Shown: positions 47,309-55,956, counted from the stretch's first letter. The stretch is DNA of 64,000 bases from Pseudoramibacter porci (GCF_009696145.1 NZ_VUMO01000002.1:62001-126000), one strand, 5' to 3'. A program made the numbers and translations. Notes: a model not told the origin generated them from the sequence alone.

Positions 47309-49093
47309 TCATTTTCTTTCGATCCGGACATCTTCATCCAAATGAGGGCTTAAGGGCATCTCCCACTGATGGTGGTCAGTGTGCAGGTAGCGCTCCGCTT
47401 TTTCTGACAGGGGCTCGCCTAAAAATTCCCGGTACAGCCGCTGAATCTCCGGATTTTCGTGAGAGAATCGAATATTGGCCATGCGGTCCAAATTGTGCAG
47501 ACGCCGTCCCCGAATCGCCGCCAATTCTTCGCCGTCGTGGATCGGCTGGCCGCCGCCGCCAACACAGCCGCCCGGGCAGGCCATGACTTCGACGAAATCG
47601 TAATGCACTTCGCCGCGCCTGAGGGCCCGAATGAGCTGCCGAGTATTGGCCAGGCCGCTAACCACCGCCGTGCGCACCGGGATGCCGGCGAAATCGTAAG
47701 CCGCCTCGCCCCAAGGATGGGCCTCTGTGCGGCACACCGTCTTAAAGGTGTCGGGACTGGGGGTCTCCCCTGCCGCCAGATAATAGCCCGTGCGCAGGGC
47801 CGCTTCCATCACGCCGCCGGTCGTGCCAAAGATCACGCCGGCGCCGGTGCTGACACCCAGAGGCGAATCGAAAGGCTCTTCCGGCAGGTTCGCGACGTCC
47901 AGATTCTGTGCGCGGATCATCGCGATCATTTCCCGGGTCGTCAGGGTGACGTCCAGATCCTGGCCGGCCCCGGCGTCGTTGAGACTTGGAATGGCTATTT
48001 CCGACTTCTTCGCCAGGCAAGGCATGACCGAAATCGAAAAGATCTTGTCGGCCGGCACGCCGATTTTGTCGGCGAAATAGGTTTTGGTCATCGTCGCCTG
48101 CATCCCCTGCGGCGACTTCGAGGTCGACAAATCGTCCACCATATCCGGGTATTGCGACTTCAAAAACCGCACCCATCCCGGGCAGCAGGAGGTGAACATC
48201 GGGTAGCGGTGTTTTTGGCCGTCGGTCATCCGTTTCAAAAATTCCGAGGCTTCTTCCATGACCGTCAGGTCCGCCCCGAAATTGGTGTCAAAAACGAAAT
48301 TGAAGCCGCAGCGGCGCAGCGCCGCCGCAAGGCGCCCCGGTGTCGCCCGCTCCCTGGAGAGGTTCAGCCCCTCGCCCCAGGCGGCCCGCACCGCCGGCGC
48401 CACCTGCACAACGGTCACAATGTCCGGATTGTTGATGGCCTTTTCCCACGGATAGACCCGTTTGCGGTCCTGTCTGCCGTGGAGGGCGCCGGTGGGGCAA
48501 TGGGTCACGCACTGGCCGCAGACCGTGCAGTCTGCGTTTTCAATATGGCGCCCGCCGGAAACGTTCACGGTGGTGCGTCCGCCAGAGCGCACCAAGTCCC
48601 AGACGCCGAGGCTTTGAATCTTGTCGCAAATCTGCACGCAGCGCAGGCATTTGATGCATTTGGATTCCTCTCGGATGAGCGGGAAATCCTGGGGCCATTT
48701 ATTTTCCGGCACTTCCTTGTGGTACAGGCTTTCCTCGATGCCCAGATCGAAGCAGGCCTGCTGCAGGGCGCAATTGCCGTTTCGCGGGCACGTCGTGCAG
48801 TGGCTGTCGTGCTGGGATAAAATCAGCTGCAGGTTAATGCGTCTGGCCTCCTGCACCCGCGGCGAATTCGTGTATATGACCATGCCCGGGTAGACTTTGT
48901 TGTTGCAGGCCGTAATCAGCCGCTCTTCTCCTTCTACTTCGACGACGCAGACCCGGCAGGCGCCGATCTCGTTAATATCCTTTAAGAAGCAAAGGTGGGG
49001 CAGCGGCCAGCCTGTCTTTTCACAGGCTTCCATGATGCTGATATCTGACGGAATCTGATAGACGAATCCGTTGATGGTCACGCGGATTACCAT
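47309..49093 (-). CDS. hydA: [FeFe]-hydrogenase, group A, catalytic subunit
   Basis: A 594-residue iron-only hydrogenase catalysing reversible proton reduction. N-terminal [2Fe-2S] domain: LCFLKDINEIGACRVC. Then the His-Cys [4Fe-4S] site HDSHCTTCPRNGNC, and two [4Fe-4S] ferredoxin motifs, CIKCLRCVQIC and CTVCGQCVTHC. The H-cluster signatures are complete: TSCCPGW (L1), MPCLAKKSE (L2) and EVMACPGGCVGGGGQP (L3). No signal peptide, so cytoplasmic. Its ATG overlaps the stop of the upstream GltD-like flavoprotein by 7 nt, so the two are translationally coupled and likely form a complex using NAD(P)H. Maturation genes hydEFG are not in this window. Confidence 0.95.
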   Translation of the reverse strand: MVIRVTINGFVYQIPSDISIMEACEKTGWPLPHLCFLKDINEIGACRVCVVEVEGEERLITACNNKVYPGMVIYTNSPRVQEARRINLQLILSQHDSHCTTCPRNGNCALQQACFDLGIEESLYHKEVPENKWPQDFPLIREESKCIKCLRCVQICDKIQSLGVWDLVRSGGRTTVNVSGGRHIENADCTVCGQCVTHCPTGALHGRQDRKRVYPWEKAINNPDIVTVVQVAPAVRAAWGEGLNLSRERATPGRLAAALRRCGFNFVFDTNFGADLTVMEEASEFLKRMTDGQKHRYPMFTSCCPGWVRFLKSQYPDMVDDLSTSKSPQGMQATMTKTYFADKIGVPADKIFSISVMPCLAKKSEIAIPSLNDAGAGQDLDVTLTTREMIAMIRAQNLDVANLPEEPFDSPLGVSTGAGVIFGTTGGVMEAALRTGYYLAAGETPSPDTFKTVCRTEAHPWGEAAYDFAGIPVRTAVVSGLANTRQLIRALRRGEVHYDFVEVMACPGGCVGGGGQPIHDGEELAAIRGRRLHNLDRMANIRFSHENPEIQRLYREFLGEPLSEKAERYLHTDHHQWEMPLSPHLDEDVRIERK

Positions 49094-50931
49094 TGTGCAT
49101 TCCTCCCTCCACGCAGCGTACTGATGCCGAAGTGATCACAGCGCAGGCAACGCGCCGATTCCTGATCCGCTTCCTGACAGGTCATGCCGGTTTCCACCGG
49201 CTCAAAGTCCAGACGCCGGCTGTTGGCATTTCTAAACCGCAAATTGACACGGCCGCAGGCCGGATGGTCGATCAGCGCCGGTTCTGGAATGTCGACGTCC
49301 ACTGAAATGATGTGGTTGTATCCCAGATAATTGTCGATATTTGCCGCGGCCACCTTCCCGGCGCCCACAGCCTTGATAACCGTCGCCGGCCCGGTAACAC
49401 AGTCCCCGCCGGCGAAAACGCCGGGAACTTCTTTGACTTTGCCGCTGTCGCCGGTCACCACGGAGCCCCAGTGAACGGGGATGCCGTTGTTTTCCAGGTG
49501 TTTCGAATCGATTTGCTGGCCGATGGCGACGATGACCACATCACAGGGAATCGCCACGTCGTCGCCGTCTGCCGCTTCCGGCCGCGGACGGCCGCCGCTG
49601 TCGATTTTGCCGATGATTTTTGGCTCAGCGAGGAAAGCTCTGACCTGGCCTTCTTCGTCTCTGAGCACGGCCTTCGGCGCGTGCAGCTCGAGAATCTGAA
49701 TCCCTTCGGCTTCGGCGCCTTCAATTTCTTCAGATAAGGCTGTCATGTCCGCCTTGCGTCTGCGGTAGACGACGCTGACTTCCGACGCGCCGAGACGGAT
49801 CGCTGTCCGGCTGACGTCCATCGCGACGTTGCCGCCGCCGACGACCACCACTTTCCGGCCACTCAAATCGTGGGGGTGTCCTTCACCAATATCCCGGAGC
49901 AGCTTAACCGCTGAGACGACGCCCGGACCGTCCTCCCCGTCGATGCCGATTTTCCGATCTTCGTGGGCGCCGATGGCAATGTACACCGCATCGTAGTCCT
50001 TCCGCAGAGTTGCAATGCTCACATCCCCGTCGCCGTCGCCGATGCCGATCCCCAATTTCACGTCGATGCCAGTGGAAAGGATCATATCCAGGTCCTTATC
50101 CAGCGCTTCTTCCGACAAACGGAACCGCGGAATGCCAAACCGGAGCATGCCGCCCAGCTGGCTGCGCTTTTCGTAAACCGTCACGCTGTGGCCCATGAGC
50201 CTTAAAAAATACGCTGCGGTTAATCCGCTCGGGCCGCCGCCGACGATGGCCACCCGCTTGCCCGTATCGGGCTGGGGTGCCGGCGCCGGCACGACGCCGG
50301 CTTGTTCGTCGGCAAAACGCTTGAGCCCTCTGATATTGATGGATTGGTCGATCATGTTCCTGCGGCACCGCGCCTCGCAGGGGTGCTCGCAGACAATGCC
50401 GCAGGTCGAACAAAACGGGTTATCCTTGCGCACCAGGCGTACGGCATCGGCGTATCGCCCGGCTCGCACCAGCGCAATGTAGCCTGGAATATCGACGCCC
50501 GCCGGGCACAGCGCCACACAGGGCACCGGCTGCTCCAGCTGCTCGATACAGCGGTCCCATTTGACATGCCCTTCAAAATCGTCCCGAAAGCTGTCGAGAC
50601 ACTGTAGGATCATGTGCGCCGCCTCGTAGCCGATGGCGCAGTCCGCCGTTTCGTAGACCACCCGCGCCGTCTGTTCCAGCACGTCAATGCTTTCGAGGCT
50701 GCCCTTGCCGTCGAGAATATCGTCCATGATGTGCACCATCTGGCCGATGCCGATCCGGCAGGGGACGCACTTGCCGCAGGTCTGGGCGTGGCACATTCTC
50801 AAAAATGCCGCCGAAATGTCGACCGGGCAGAGCCCCGGCGGACTCGCAATAATCCGCTGCTCTAAATTGCTGTACAAATGCTCAACCACCTGCTGCGCAC
50901 GACTCTGCGTCGACGTTCTTAGTCTGGCCAT
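49087..50931 (-). CDS. NuoF-tail/GltD-type NAD(P)H flavoprotein (SfrB/HydL-like)
   Basis: ATG 50931 is preceded by GTGAGGA; the frame runs open upstream but into the tRNA terminator region. The 614-residue protein fuses a NuoF-type C-terminal iron-sulfur region (CHAQTCGKCVPCRIG, then ETADCAIGYEA) to a GltD-like unit. The latter has Cys clusters CVALCPAG and CSTCGIVCEHPCEARC for [4Fe-4S] clusters, FAD-binding VAIVGGGPSGLTAAYF, NAD(P)-binding VVVVGGGNVAMDVSRTA, and PGVFAGGDCVTGPATV. The tail has CxxxxxxxxxCLRC. The NuoF flavin/NADH domain itself is missing. Such subunits pass electrons between NAD(P)H and a partner; here the partner is the adjacent [FeFe]-hydrogenase. Substrate preference (NADH or NADPH) cannot be read. 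Confidence 0.88.
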   Translation of the reverse strand: MARLRTSTQSRAQQVVEHLYSNLEQRIIASPPGLCPVDISAAFLRMCHAQTCGKCVPCRIGIGQMVHIMDDILDGKGSLESIDVLEQTARVVYETADCAIGYEAAHMILQCLDSFRDDFEGHVKWDRCIEQLEQPVPCVALCPAGVDIPGYIALVRAGRYADAVRLVRKDNPFCSTCGIVCEHPCEARCRRNMIDQSINIRGLKRFADEQAGVVPAPAPQPDTGKRVAIVGGGPSGLTAAYFLRLMGHSVTVYEKRSQLGGMLRFGIPRFRLSEEALDKDLDMILSTGIDVKLGIGIGDGDGDVSIATLRKDYDAVYIAIGAHEDRKIGIDGEDGPGVVSAVKLLRDIGEGHPHDLSGRKVVVVGGGNVAMDVSRTAIRLGASEVSVVYRRRKADMTALSEEIEGAEAEGIQILELHAPKAVLRDEEGQVRAFLAEPKIIGKIDSGGRPRPEAADGDDVAIPCDVVIVAIGQQIDSKHLENNGIPVHWGSVVTGDSGKVKEVPGVFAGGDCVTGPATVIKAVGAGKVAAANIDNYLGYNHIISVDVDIPEPALIDHPACGRVNLRFRNANSRRLDFEPVETGMTCQEADQESARCLRCDHFGISTLRGGRNAQW

Positions 50932-50990
50932 TCGTCGATTCCTCACTTTCTTATTATTTCTCTGATGCTGTCCGTTTACTTTTTTGTGTG

Positions 50991-51024
50991 AAAAAAAGAG
51001 CCCGCAAGGTAATTTTACGGACTC
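50991..51024 (-). terminator. Terminator after tRNA-Gly
   Basis: A 10-bp stem (50998-51007 with 51015-51024) followed by seven T on the minus strand, 14 nt past the tRNA 3' end. Confidence 0.85.
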
Positions 51025-51037
51025 CATTGTTCTCAAT

Positions 51038-51111
51038 TGGAGCGGGTAAAGAGAATCGAACTCTCGCGACTGGCTTGGGAAGCCAGGGCTCTACCACTGA
51101 GCTATACCCGC
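51038..51111 (-). tRNA. tRNA-Gly (anticodon CCC)
   Basis: A 74-nt cloverleaf: acceptor GCGGGTA pairing with TACCCGC, the D arm with AGCTCAGTGGTAGAGC, anticodon stem CTGGC/GCCAG around TTCCCAA (CCC anticodon), and the T arm with GTTCGATTC. The CCA end is encoded. Confidence 0.96.
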
Positions 51112-51193
51112 TTTCGAATCAACAACGTTATTCTAGCAAAAAGTGCAGCGTTTGTAAAGCCTTAATTTTTCTCTTGTCTGTATGCCATACAAT

Positions 51194-51880
51194 TTAGGCA
51201 TTCTGCACGTCGACCCAGCCAACGATTTCGTCCGCGCGGTCAACGATGGTCGATGCTCCCCGGGCCTTTAAAAATTCAATTGAACGAAATCCCCAGCTCA
51301 CGGCGATACAGGGCAGTCCGGCGTTCTTCGCGGTCATGAGGTCGACTTCCGAATCGCCGACGTACACCGCATTTTCCTTCGAGGTTTTCAAATCTTTCAG
51401 CGCCTTGTCCGTCATGTCCGGCGCCGGTTTCCGGCGCACACCGCTCTGCTCGCCGACGGCTAAATCGAAACAACCCGGAAAAATTTCCCGGGCCAGAGTC
51501 TGCACGGCGAAGTCCGGTTTATTGGAGACCACCGCCGTCAGAATGCCCCGCTTTCGCAAGGCGGCGATACATTCGGGGATGCCCGGGTAAGGGCCGGTGT
51601 GATCGTTGCAGTGTTTCGCGTAGTGCGGCGCAAAAATTTCGCGGACCCGTTCGACTTCCGGGTCGTCCTCCGGCACGTCGGGCTGCCCTTCTGCCGCCAG
51701 CGCCCGGCTGATCGCAACACGGATGCCGCTGCCGAAGAAGTGCTTCACGTCCTCCGCTACGTAATCGTGACGGTGCCCGGTCTGTCCCAGGGCGTAGTTC
51801 AAGGAGCCCGTCAAATCTTCAAGGGTATTCAAAATGGTGCCATCCATATCAAAAATTACGGCTTGTATCTGGTCTCGCAT
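51194..51880 (-). CDS. HAD-superfamily phosphatase, phosphoglycolate-phosphatase-like
   Basis: A 228-residue HAD hydrolase with an alpha-helical cap. Motif I is IFDMDGTILNT (nucleophile Asp), motif II VVSNKPD, motif III the Lys in RRKPAPD, and motif IV YVGDSEVDLMTAKNAG. This is the Gph/PGP subfamily, which dephosphorylates small phosphate esters such as 2-phosphoglycolate. Family members vary in substrate, so the exact one is open. AAAGGAG precedes ATG 51880 and a promoter lies at 51938-51967. Monocistronic. Confidence 0.88.
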   Translation of the reverse strand: MRDQIQAVIFDMDGTILNTLEDLTGSLNYALGQTGHRHDYVAEDVKHFFGSGIRVAISRALAAEGQPDVPEDDPEVERVREIFAPHYAKHCNDHTGPYPGIPECIAALRKRGILTAVVSNKPDFAVQTLAREIFPGCFDLAVGEQSGVRRKPAPDMTDKALKDLKTSKENAVYVGDSEVDLMTAKNAGLPCIAVSWGFRSIEFLKARGASTIVDRADEIVGWVDVQNA

Positions 51881-51937
51881 GTTTTCTCCTTTGATCGCTG
51901 ATAAATGGTTAATTTTGAGTTGATATTGATCGGCCCT

Positions 51938-51967
51938 ATTATACTACTTTTTTCGGTTAATGAACAA
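51938..51967 (-). promoter_or_regulatory. Promoter of the HAD phosphatase gene
   Basis: -35 TTGTTC (51962-51967), 18-bp spacer, -10 TATAAT (51938-51943) on the minus strand. Confidence 0.6.
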
Positions 51968-52028
51968 TTCTTTACAGGATGATTTCAAAAGGTTGTGTTA
52001 AACTATTTTTGAATAATGGAGGCATTTT

Positions 52029-52661
52029 ATGCGTAAAATGGTTATGATGGGCCGTTCGGAATGTGGCAAGACCACATTGAAACAGGCCCTTAAAGGAAAA
52101 AAGCTGCAATACGAAAAAACCCAGGCGGTCAATTATTTTGACATTATCATCGACACGCCCGGCGAATACGCCCAGTGCACCGATTTGGCGCGCGCCCTGG
52201 CGCTGTACGCTTACGAAGCGGATTACGTCGCCCTGCTGATGGCCGCCGATGAACCCTACTCGCTGTACCCGCCGAGCTGCGCAGGCGTCAGCTCCCGCCC
52301 GGTCATCGGAATCATCACCCAAATCGACAAGCCGGAGGCGGACATCGACCGCGCCCAGTATTGGCTGCGCCTCGCCGGCGCCAATCCGATTTTCCCGGTT
52401 TCTTCATACGAAGGCACCGGACTTTGGGATTTGTTGACCTTCTTGAAAGATCCGGACGATCATTTCCCGTTCACCAAGGAAGAGTTGGAAACGCCCCGCG
52501 AGGTGCTGACCACCAAATACGAAGCGGTTGAAATCGGCTCTCAGATCGAAGACATGGGCCATACCGACTTCCTCGACATCAACGACAACCTGATCGTCTC
52601 AGCCAACAAAGCGGGTTCCCTCAAAAACAACGTCAACAACATGCACAATCAGGCGCGGTAA
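52029..52661 (+). CDS. EutP/PduV-family GTPase with C-terminal extension
   Basis: A 210-residue protein whose first 150 residues are a EutP/PduV P-loop domain. Visible are the P-loop GRSECGKTT (residues 8-16), DIIIDTPGEY (switch II/G3), TQIDK in the G4 position, and FPVSSYEGTGLWDLLTFL near the end of the domain. These proteins are usually part of ethanolamine or propanediol microcompartment operons. None of those genes is present, and this copy stands alone. About 60 extra residues (EELETPREVLTTKYEAVE..) follow with no family I recognise. GGAGG precedes the ATG. Role unknown. Confidence 0.85.
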   Translation: MRKMVMMGRSECGKTTLKQALKGKKLQYEKTQAVNYFDIIIDTPGEYAQCTDLARALALYAYEADYVALLMAADEPYSLYPPSCAGVSSRPVIGIITQIDKPEADIDRAQYWLRLAGANPIFPVSSYEGTGLWDLLTFLKDPDDHFPFTKEELETPREVLTTKYEAVEIGSQIEDMGHTDFLDINDNLIVSANKAGSLKNNVNNMHNQAR

Positions 52662-52677
52662 ATTGCAGGCACGCAAA

Positions 52678-52705
52678 AAGGCAGATACACGAGTGTATCT
52701 GCCTT
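52678..52705. terminator. Bidirectional terminator between the EutP-like and DUF815 genes
   Basis: A perfect 13-bp stem (52678-52690 with 52693-52705) with a 2-nt loop, A5 before and T7 after. Confidence 0.92.
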
Positions 52706-52718
52706 ATTTTTTTGCGTT

Positions 52719-54032
52719 TTATTCGGTTTTGGTAAGAGTGCCGGCCAGATGGTCGATGAACTGCTGGGCCGTTCTGCCGGAGAAGCCACCGTGCTGCATT
52801 TCCCAAACCCGCGCCTGACTGAGCAGCTCGTCGCGGTCCAGGGTAATGCCGGGGCAGCGCGCTGCCAGCGCTTCGACGATAGCCTGATATTCCTTCTGGG
52901 AAGGCTTGAAATAGCCGATGCGCACGCCGAAACGGTTGGCCAGAGACAGCTTCTCCTGAACGGTGTCGTTGCGGTGAATATCTTCGCTGTCCTGATCGGC
53001 CCGATCGGACCAGGTTTCCCGGATCAGATGTCTGCGGTTGGAGGTCGCGTAGATCAGCACGTTGTCCGGCCGCGGCTCCAGTCCCCCTTCGATGACGGCC
53101 TTCAAATATTTGTATTCCGTCTCGAATTCTTCAAAGGACAAATCGTCCATATAAATGATGAAACGGTAGTTGCGGTTTTTCACGGCTGCGATGATCTGGG
53201 ACAGCTTCTTGAACTGATGCTTGTAGATTTCGATCATCCGAAGACCCGCGTCGTAATACTGATTTAAAATGGCCTTGATGCTCGTGGATTTGCCGGTGCC
53301 GGCGTCGCCGTAGAGCAGCACGTTGTTGGCCGGCTTCCCCGAAATAAACGCTTCGGTGTTTTCGACAAGCTCATGCTTCTGAATATCGTAGCCGATCAAA
53401 TCGTCGAGCACCACGCCGCTGGTGTTGGTGATCGGGATCAGCAGCTCGCCTTCTTCGTCGTCGTTGACGCGGAAGGCCTTGTTGAGCCCCAGCTTGCCCA
53501 CGCCGTAAGCGCGGTAAAACTCGGCAACCACTTGGGTCATGTCGCCGACCGTTTTGGTCGCTTCAATCTGGTGAGAAAGGGCCTGCACCTTTTCGCTGAC
53601 GCTCTGGTTGTAGAGCCGTTCCTGCTTGACGACGGCCTGGTAATGGGTGATCGTCGTGAAGCAGGTGATGTTCAGGTCCCCTTCGATTTTTGAGAAGTCG
53701 AAATCAAACAGCTGCTTGAAAATCGCGAAATCATTCTGCGCAAATTGGTTGACCGAGCCGTCGAGCACGCCGACCTTTTCTGAAACGAGGGTAAAGGGCG
53801 TTTCCGTCGTCGCCAGCAGAAACGCGAGGTAGTTGTGCCACAGGTTGTCGTTAAAACCGTACTTCGTCGCCAGATCAAGGAGACGGTGAATCTGCGTCAG
53901 GATGTCGGCAGTCAGCGTTTCCGGCGAGGATTCGTCGTGTTCCCAGCGGCGGAAGATGTCAGACAGCTGCATTAAAATGCTGTTGGGGTCGATGTTGCGG
54001 TAAATGATGAGTTGGGATGTTAATCGGTACAT
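52719..54032 (-). CDS. DUF815 AAA-type ATPase
   Basis: ATG 54032 has TTGGAGA 6 nt upstream; a longer frame start at 54086 has no RBS and overlaps the promoter. The 437-residue protein has an N-terminal helical region of about 190 residues. The ATPase part has [18 protein letters not shown] (Walker A), [13 protein letters not shown] (Walker B), [11 protein letters not shown] (sensor 1), and an arginine-rich [13 protein letters not shown] segment. This is the DUF815 family, widespread in Clostridia and related to AAA+ loaders, with unknown function. Cytosolic by sequence. It stands alone between two terminators. Confidence 0.9.
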   Translation of the reverse strand: MYRLTSQLIIYRNIDPNSILMQLSDIFRRWEHDESSPETLTADILTQIHRLLDLATKYGFNDNLWHNYLAFLLATTETPFTLVSEKVGVLDGSVNQFAQNDFAIFKQLFDFDFSKIEGDLNITCFTTITHYQAVVKQERLYNQSVSEKVQALSHQIEATKTVGDMTQVVAEFYRAYGVGKLGLNKAFRVNDDEEGELLIPITNTSGVVLDDLIGYDIQKHELVENTEAFISGKPANNVLLYGDAGTGKSTSIKAILNQYYDAGLRMIEIYKHQFKKLSQIIAAVKNRNYRFIIYMDDLSFEEFETEYKYLKAVIEGGLEPRPDNVLIYATSNRRHLIRETWSDRADQDSEDIHRNDTVQEKLSLANRFGVRIGYFKPSQKEYQAIVEALAARCPGITLDRDELLSQARVWEMQHGGFSGRTAQQFIDHLAGTLTKTE

Positions 54033-54066
54033 AAATTTCTCCAAAGGTAATCGTAAATTTTGCCCC

Positions 54067-54080
54067 ATTATATCACAAAT
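54067..54080 (-). promoter_or_regulatory. Extended -10 promoter of the DUF815 gene
   Basis: The minus strand reads ATTTGTGATATAAT, 35 nt before ATG 54032. Same type as the proS and flavodoxin promoters. Confidence 0.65.
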
Positions 54081-54090
54081 GAGCACGAAA

Positions 54091-54118
54091 AAAAGACCTG
54101 AGCGGTCTCAGATCTTTT
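54091..54118. terminator. Terminator after the flavodoxin gene
   Basis: A 12-bp stem with one mismatch (54091-54102 with 54107-54118) followed by a T run on the minus strand. Confidence 0.85.
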
Positions 54119-54137
54119 CAGTACAAATTCGATTTGA

Positions 54138-54605
54138 TTATTTCACCTTCATGCGCTTGAATTTCAGGCCGACAAAAAAATCGATCGCGCCCTGAATTTC
54201 TGACGCACTCGGATGGCCCTTGCCCGTTCCGCCGAAAAGCTTAAAGGGACCAAAGGTGTTGTACCCTTTGCAGCCGTATTCCCCCGAGTACAGGCAGCGA
54301 GATTCCTCTACGATATTTTTGATTTCGTTGGTATAACCCGATCGCGGCATGCCGTAGGTATAGAGTGCAAAAACGCGCTGCCCTTCGCACAGATTGGCTT
54401 TGATGTAACGAACCAACGGTTTTCCAAAATGGCCGGCATAAATCCCGGACGCAACGCCGACGACGGCGTATTGCGACAAATCCGCCGGCTTTTCCTTTGT
54501 GATGTCAATGACGTCGATATCGTCCTGTCCCATCGCGATGGCATCCACAAGCTTACGCGTGTTGCCGTGATGGGTTGAATAAACTAAAATCGCTATATTT
54601 TTCAT
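54138..54605 (-). CDS. Flavodoxin-domain protein
   Basis: ATG 54605 has AAAGG upstream; the longer frame to 54653 contains the promoter. The 155-residue protein has the FMN phosphate loop YSTHHGNTRKLVDAI at residues 9-23, the second loop VGVASGIYAGHFG, and YTYGMPRSGY in place of the third loop. This matches the flavodoxin-domain family that includes HemG-like menaquinone-linked proteins and clostridial flavodoxins. It should carry electrons with FMN in the cytosol. Partner unknown. It could be induced under low iron, as flavodoxins often are, but I saw no Fur box. Confidence 0.85.
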   Translation of the reverse strand: MKNIAILVYSTHHGNTRKLVDAIAMGQDDIDVIDITKEKPADLSQYAVVGVASGIYAGHFGKPLVRYIKANLCEGQRVFALYTYGMPRSGYTNEIKNIVEESRCLYSGEYGCKGYNTFGPFKLFGGTGKGHPSASEIQGAIDFFVGLKFKRMKVK

Positions 54606-54641
54606 GCTGAACCTTTCATTTTCTATTCCAATACTGAACAT

Positions 54642-54655
54642 AGTATAGCACAAAA
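54642..54655 (-). promoter_or_regulatory. Extended -10 promoter of the flavodoxin gene
   Basis: The minus strand reads TTTTGTGCTATACT, nearly the same 14-mer as before proS. Confidence 0.6.
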
Positions 54656-54683
54656 TAAAAGGGTTAACAAAATCAAAAAAGTG

Positions 54684-54785
54684 TTAAATCCATTGGGCCA
54701 TTCCTGCAAAAGCACACAACACACAGCCGATCGCAATCAATTGAAAGTAAGCTTTTTTTGTTTTGTTTCGAATCATACGCTTCAT
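54684..54785 (-). CDS. Small membrane peptide of 33 residues
   Basis: ATG 54785 follows a perfect AGGAGG with 6-nt spacing, and a near-consensus promoter lies 40 nt further up. The peptide starts MKRMIRNKTKKAYF, strongly basic, then one hydrophobic segment LIAIGCVLCAFAGMA, and ends WI. This looks like a single-pass membrane peptide with the N-terminus inside. The two Cys lie in the membrane segment. It resembles small membrane regulators or toxins in general layout, but I recognise no family. Confidence 0.7.
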   Translation of the reverse strand: MKRMIRNKTKKAYFQLIAIGCVLCAFAGMAQWI

Positions 54786-54823
54786 GATCAGCCTCCTGAT
54801 TGTTGTTTTATTTATTTAACTTT

Positions 54824-54852
54824 AGATTAACACGTTTTGTTTGTTATGTCAA
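54824..54852 (-). promoter_or_regulatory. Promoter of the small membrane peptide
   Basis: -35 TTGACA (54847-54852), 17-bp spacer, -10 TAATCT (54824-54829) on the minus strand, giving a leader of about 30 nt. Confidence 0.8.
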
Positions 54853-54949
54853 ACAAAAAAGTGACCTGCTCATCAAACCGCGCCCCCGAAAACCGAGGGC
54901 CGGTTGATTTGCAGATCGCGCTGAACTATTTTTATACTGATTTTTGCTA

Positions 54950-55888
54950 TTAACGGTAGGAATTGCCGCCGCAATTCCAGACACCGTAGGAGCTGCCCGC
55001 TCTGAAAGACTGATAGGGATGATTGCGCTTGCCGTTTTGCATGCAGTCGATGACGGCTTGCTTGACGTAACCCGGGTATTTCCCGCCGAGATAACGTTTG
55101 TACGGCCCGTCGAGATAAGCGGCAAACTGCCCCGGCGCTTTCAGCACCGACACCGCATCTCTGCCGCCCCATCGTCCGGAATCGACGCGGTTCATCACAC
55201 AGGAAATGACCGCCAATGCGCCTTCGTAGCTGGAGTTGCATTCCGCCGCCACCACCGCGCAGATGAAATCCAGCTGGCTGCCCGGGTCGGCCGTACTGCC
55301 GCTCGTCGTCGACGCGGCTGTGGAGGTCGAGGCCGCGTATTGCTGGAGCTGTTTCTGTTCTTCTTCGAGCTTTTTATTGAAGGTGGCTTGCTGCGCCTGC
55401 ACCTGCGCCTTTTGCTTGTTCAATTCTTCCTGCTGCGTCTTCAGATTCTGCTGGGTCTGCTCAACCTGTGCCTGCAGATTTTCGACGTTTTCCACGGTCT
55501 TCTGGTCGGCGTTGTTGATCGTGCGCACACTTTCAATCCGACTCAGGGTTTCCGTCAGACTGTCCGATGTAAACAGCGCGTTCAAGATGCCGTCGTTGCC
55601 GAACATGTACATGACCCGCGCCCGTTCGCCCATGTTTTTCTTCGCAGCCGCCAGCTCCGCCTTGGTCTTCTCGAGCTTCTGCGTGTTGTCGGCGATCTGC
55701 CGATTGTTTTGATCGATCTGGCTGTTGAGCTTGTTCATCTGCTCGCCGGCTGCCGTCAATTGTTTATTGAGGGCGTTGATCGACGCGGTCAGCTCCGAGG
55801 CGCTGGCTGCATGAACGGCTGCCGCCGGCGCAAGACTCGCAAGGCCCAAGGTCGCAATGAGCGCCAGGGCCGCAATTCGCGCCGCCAT
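54950..55888 (-). CDS. Secreted PcsB-like coiled-coil / SleB cell-wall hydrolase, copy 1
   Basis: A 312-residue secreted enzyme. A signal peptide (IAALALIATLGLASLAPAAA, cleavage near VHA/AS) leads into a coiled coil of about 165 residues rich in Gln/Lys/Glu, with the PcsB/CwlO-like pattern ..GERARVMYMFGNDG... After a Ser/Thr linker comes a SleB-type hydrolase domain: VAAECNSSYEGALAVISCVMNRV with the catalytic Glu, APGQFAAYLDGPYK, and the end GVWNCGGNSYR. It should cut peptidoglycan, probably in daughter-cell separation or remodelling. The ATG at 55888 lacks an RBS; GAGGTG lies 27 nt higher, 5 nt before an in-frame ATT (55915), so the true start is uncertain. Paralogue of the next gene. Confidence 0.88.
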   Translation of the reverse strand: MAARIAALALIATLGLASLAPAAAVHAASASELTASINALNKQLTAAGEQMNKLNSQIDQNNRQIADNTQKLEKTKAELAAAKKNMGERARVMYMFGNDGILNALFTSDSLTETLSRIESVRTINNADQKTVENVENLQAQVEQTQQNLKTQQEELNKQKAQVQAQQATFNKKLEEEQKQLQQYAASTSTAASTTSGSTADPGSQLDFICAVVAAECNSSYEGALAVISCVMNRVDSGRWGGRDAVSVLKAPGQFAAYLDGPYKRYLGGKYPGYVKQAVIDCMQNGKRNHPYQSFRAGSSYGVWNCGGNSYR

Positions 55889-55956
55889 GTTGCTTTTTTT
55901 TCGAAATAAAATAATGGTTCACCTCAACATTCATTGAAATCACTGATTTTAGAATA

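Noticed and set aside
54855-54910. Hairpin downstream of SleB copy 1 as a terminator
   Set aside because: The arms are GC-rich but mismatched, and the T run lies too far from the stem; it cannot be called with confidence.
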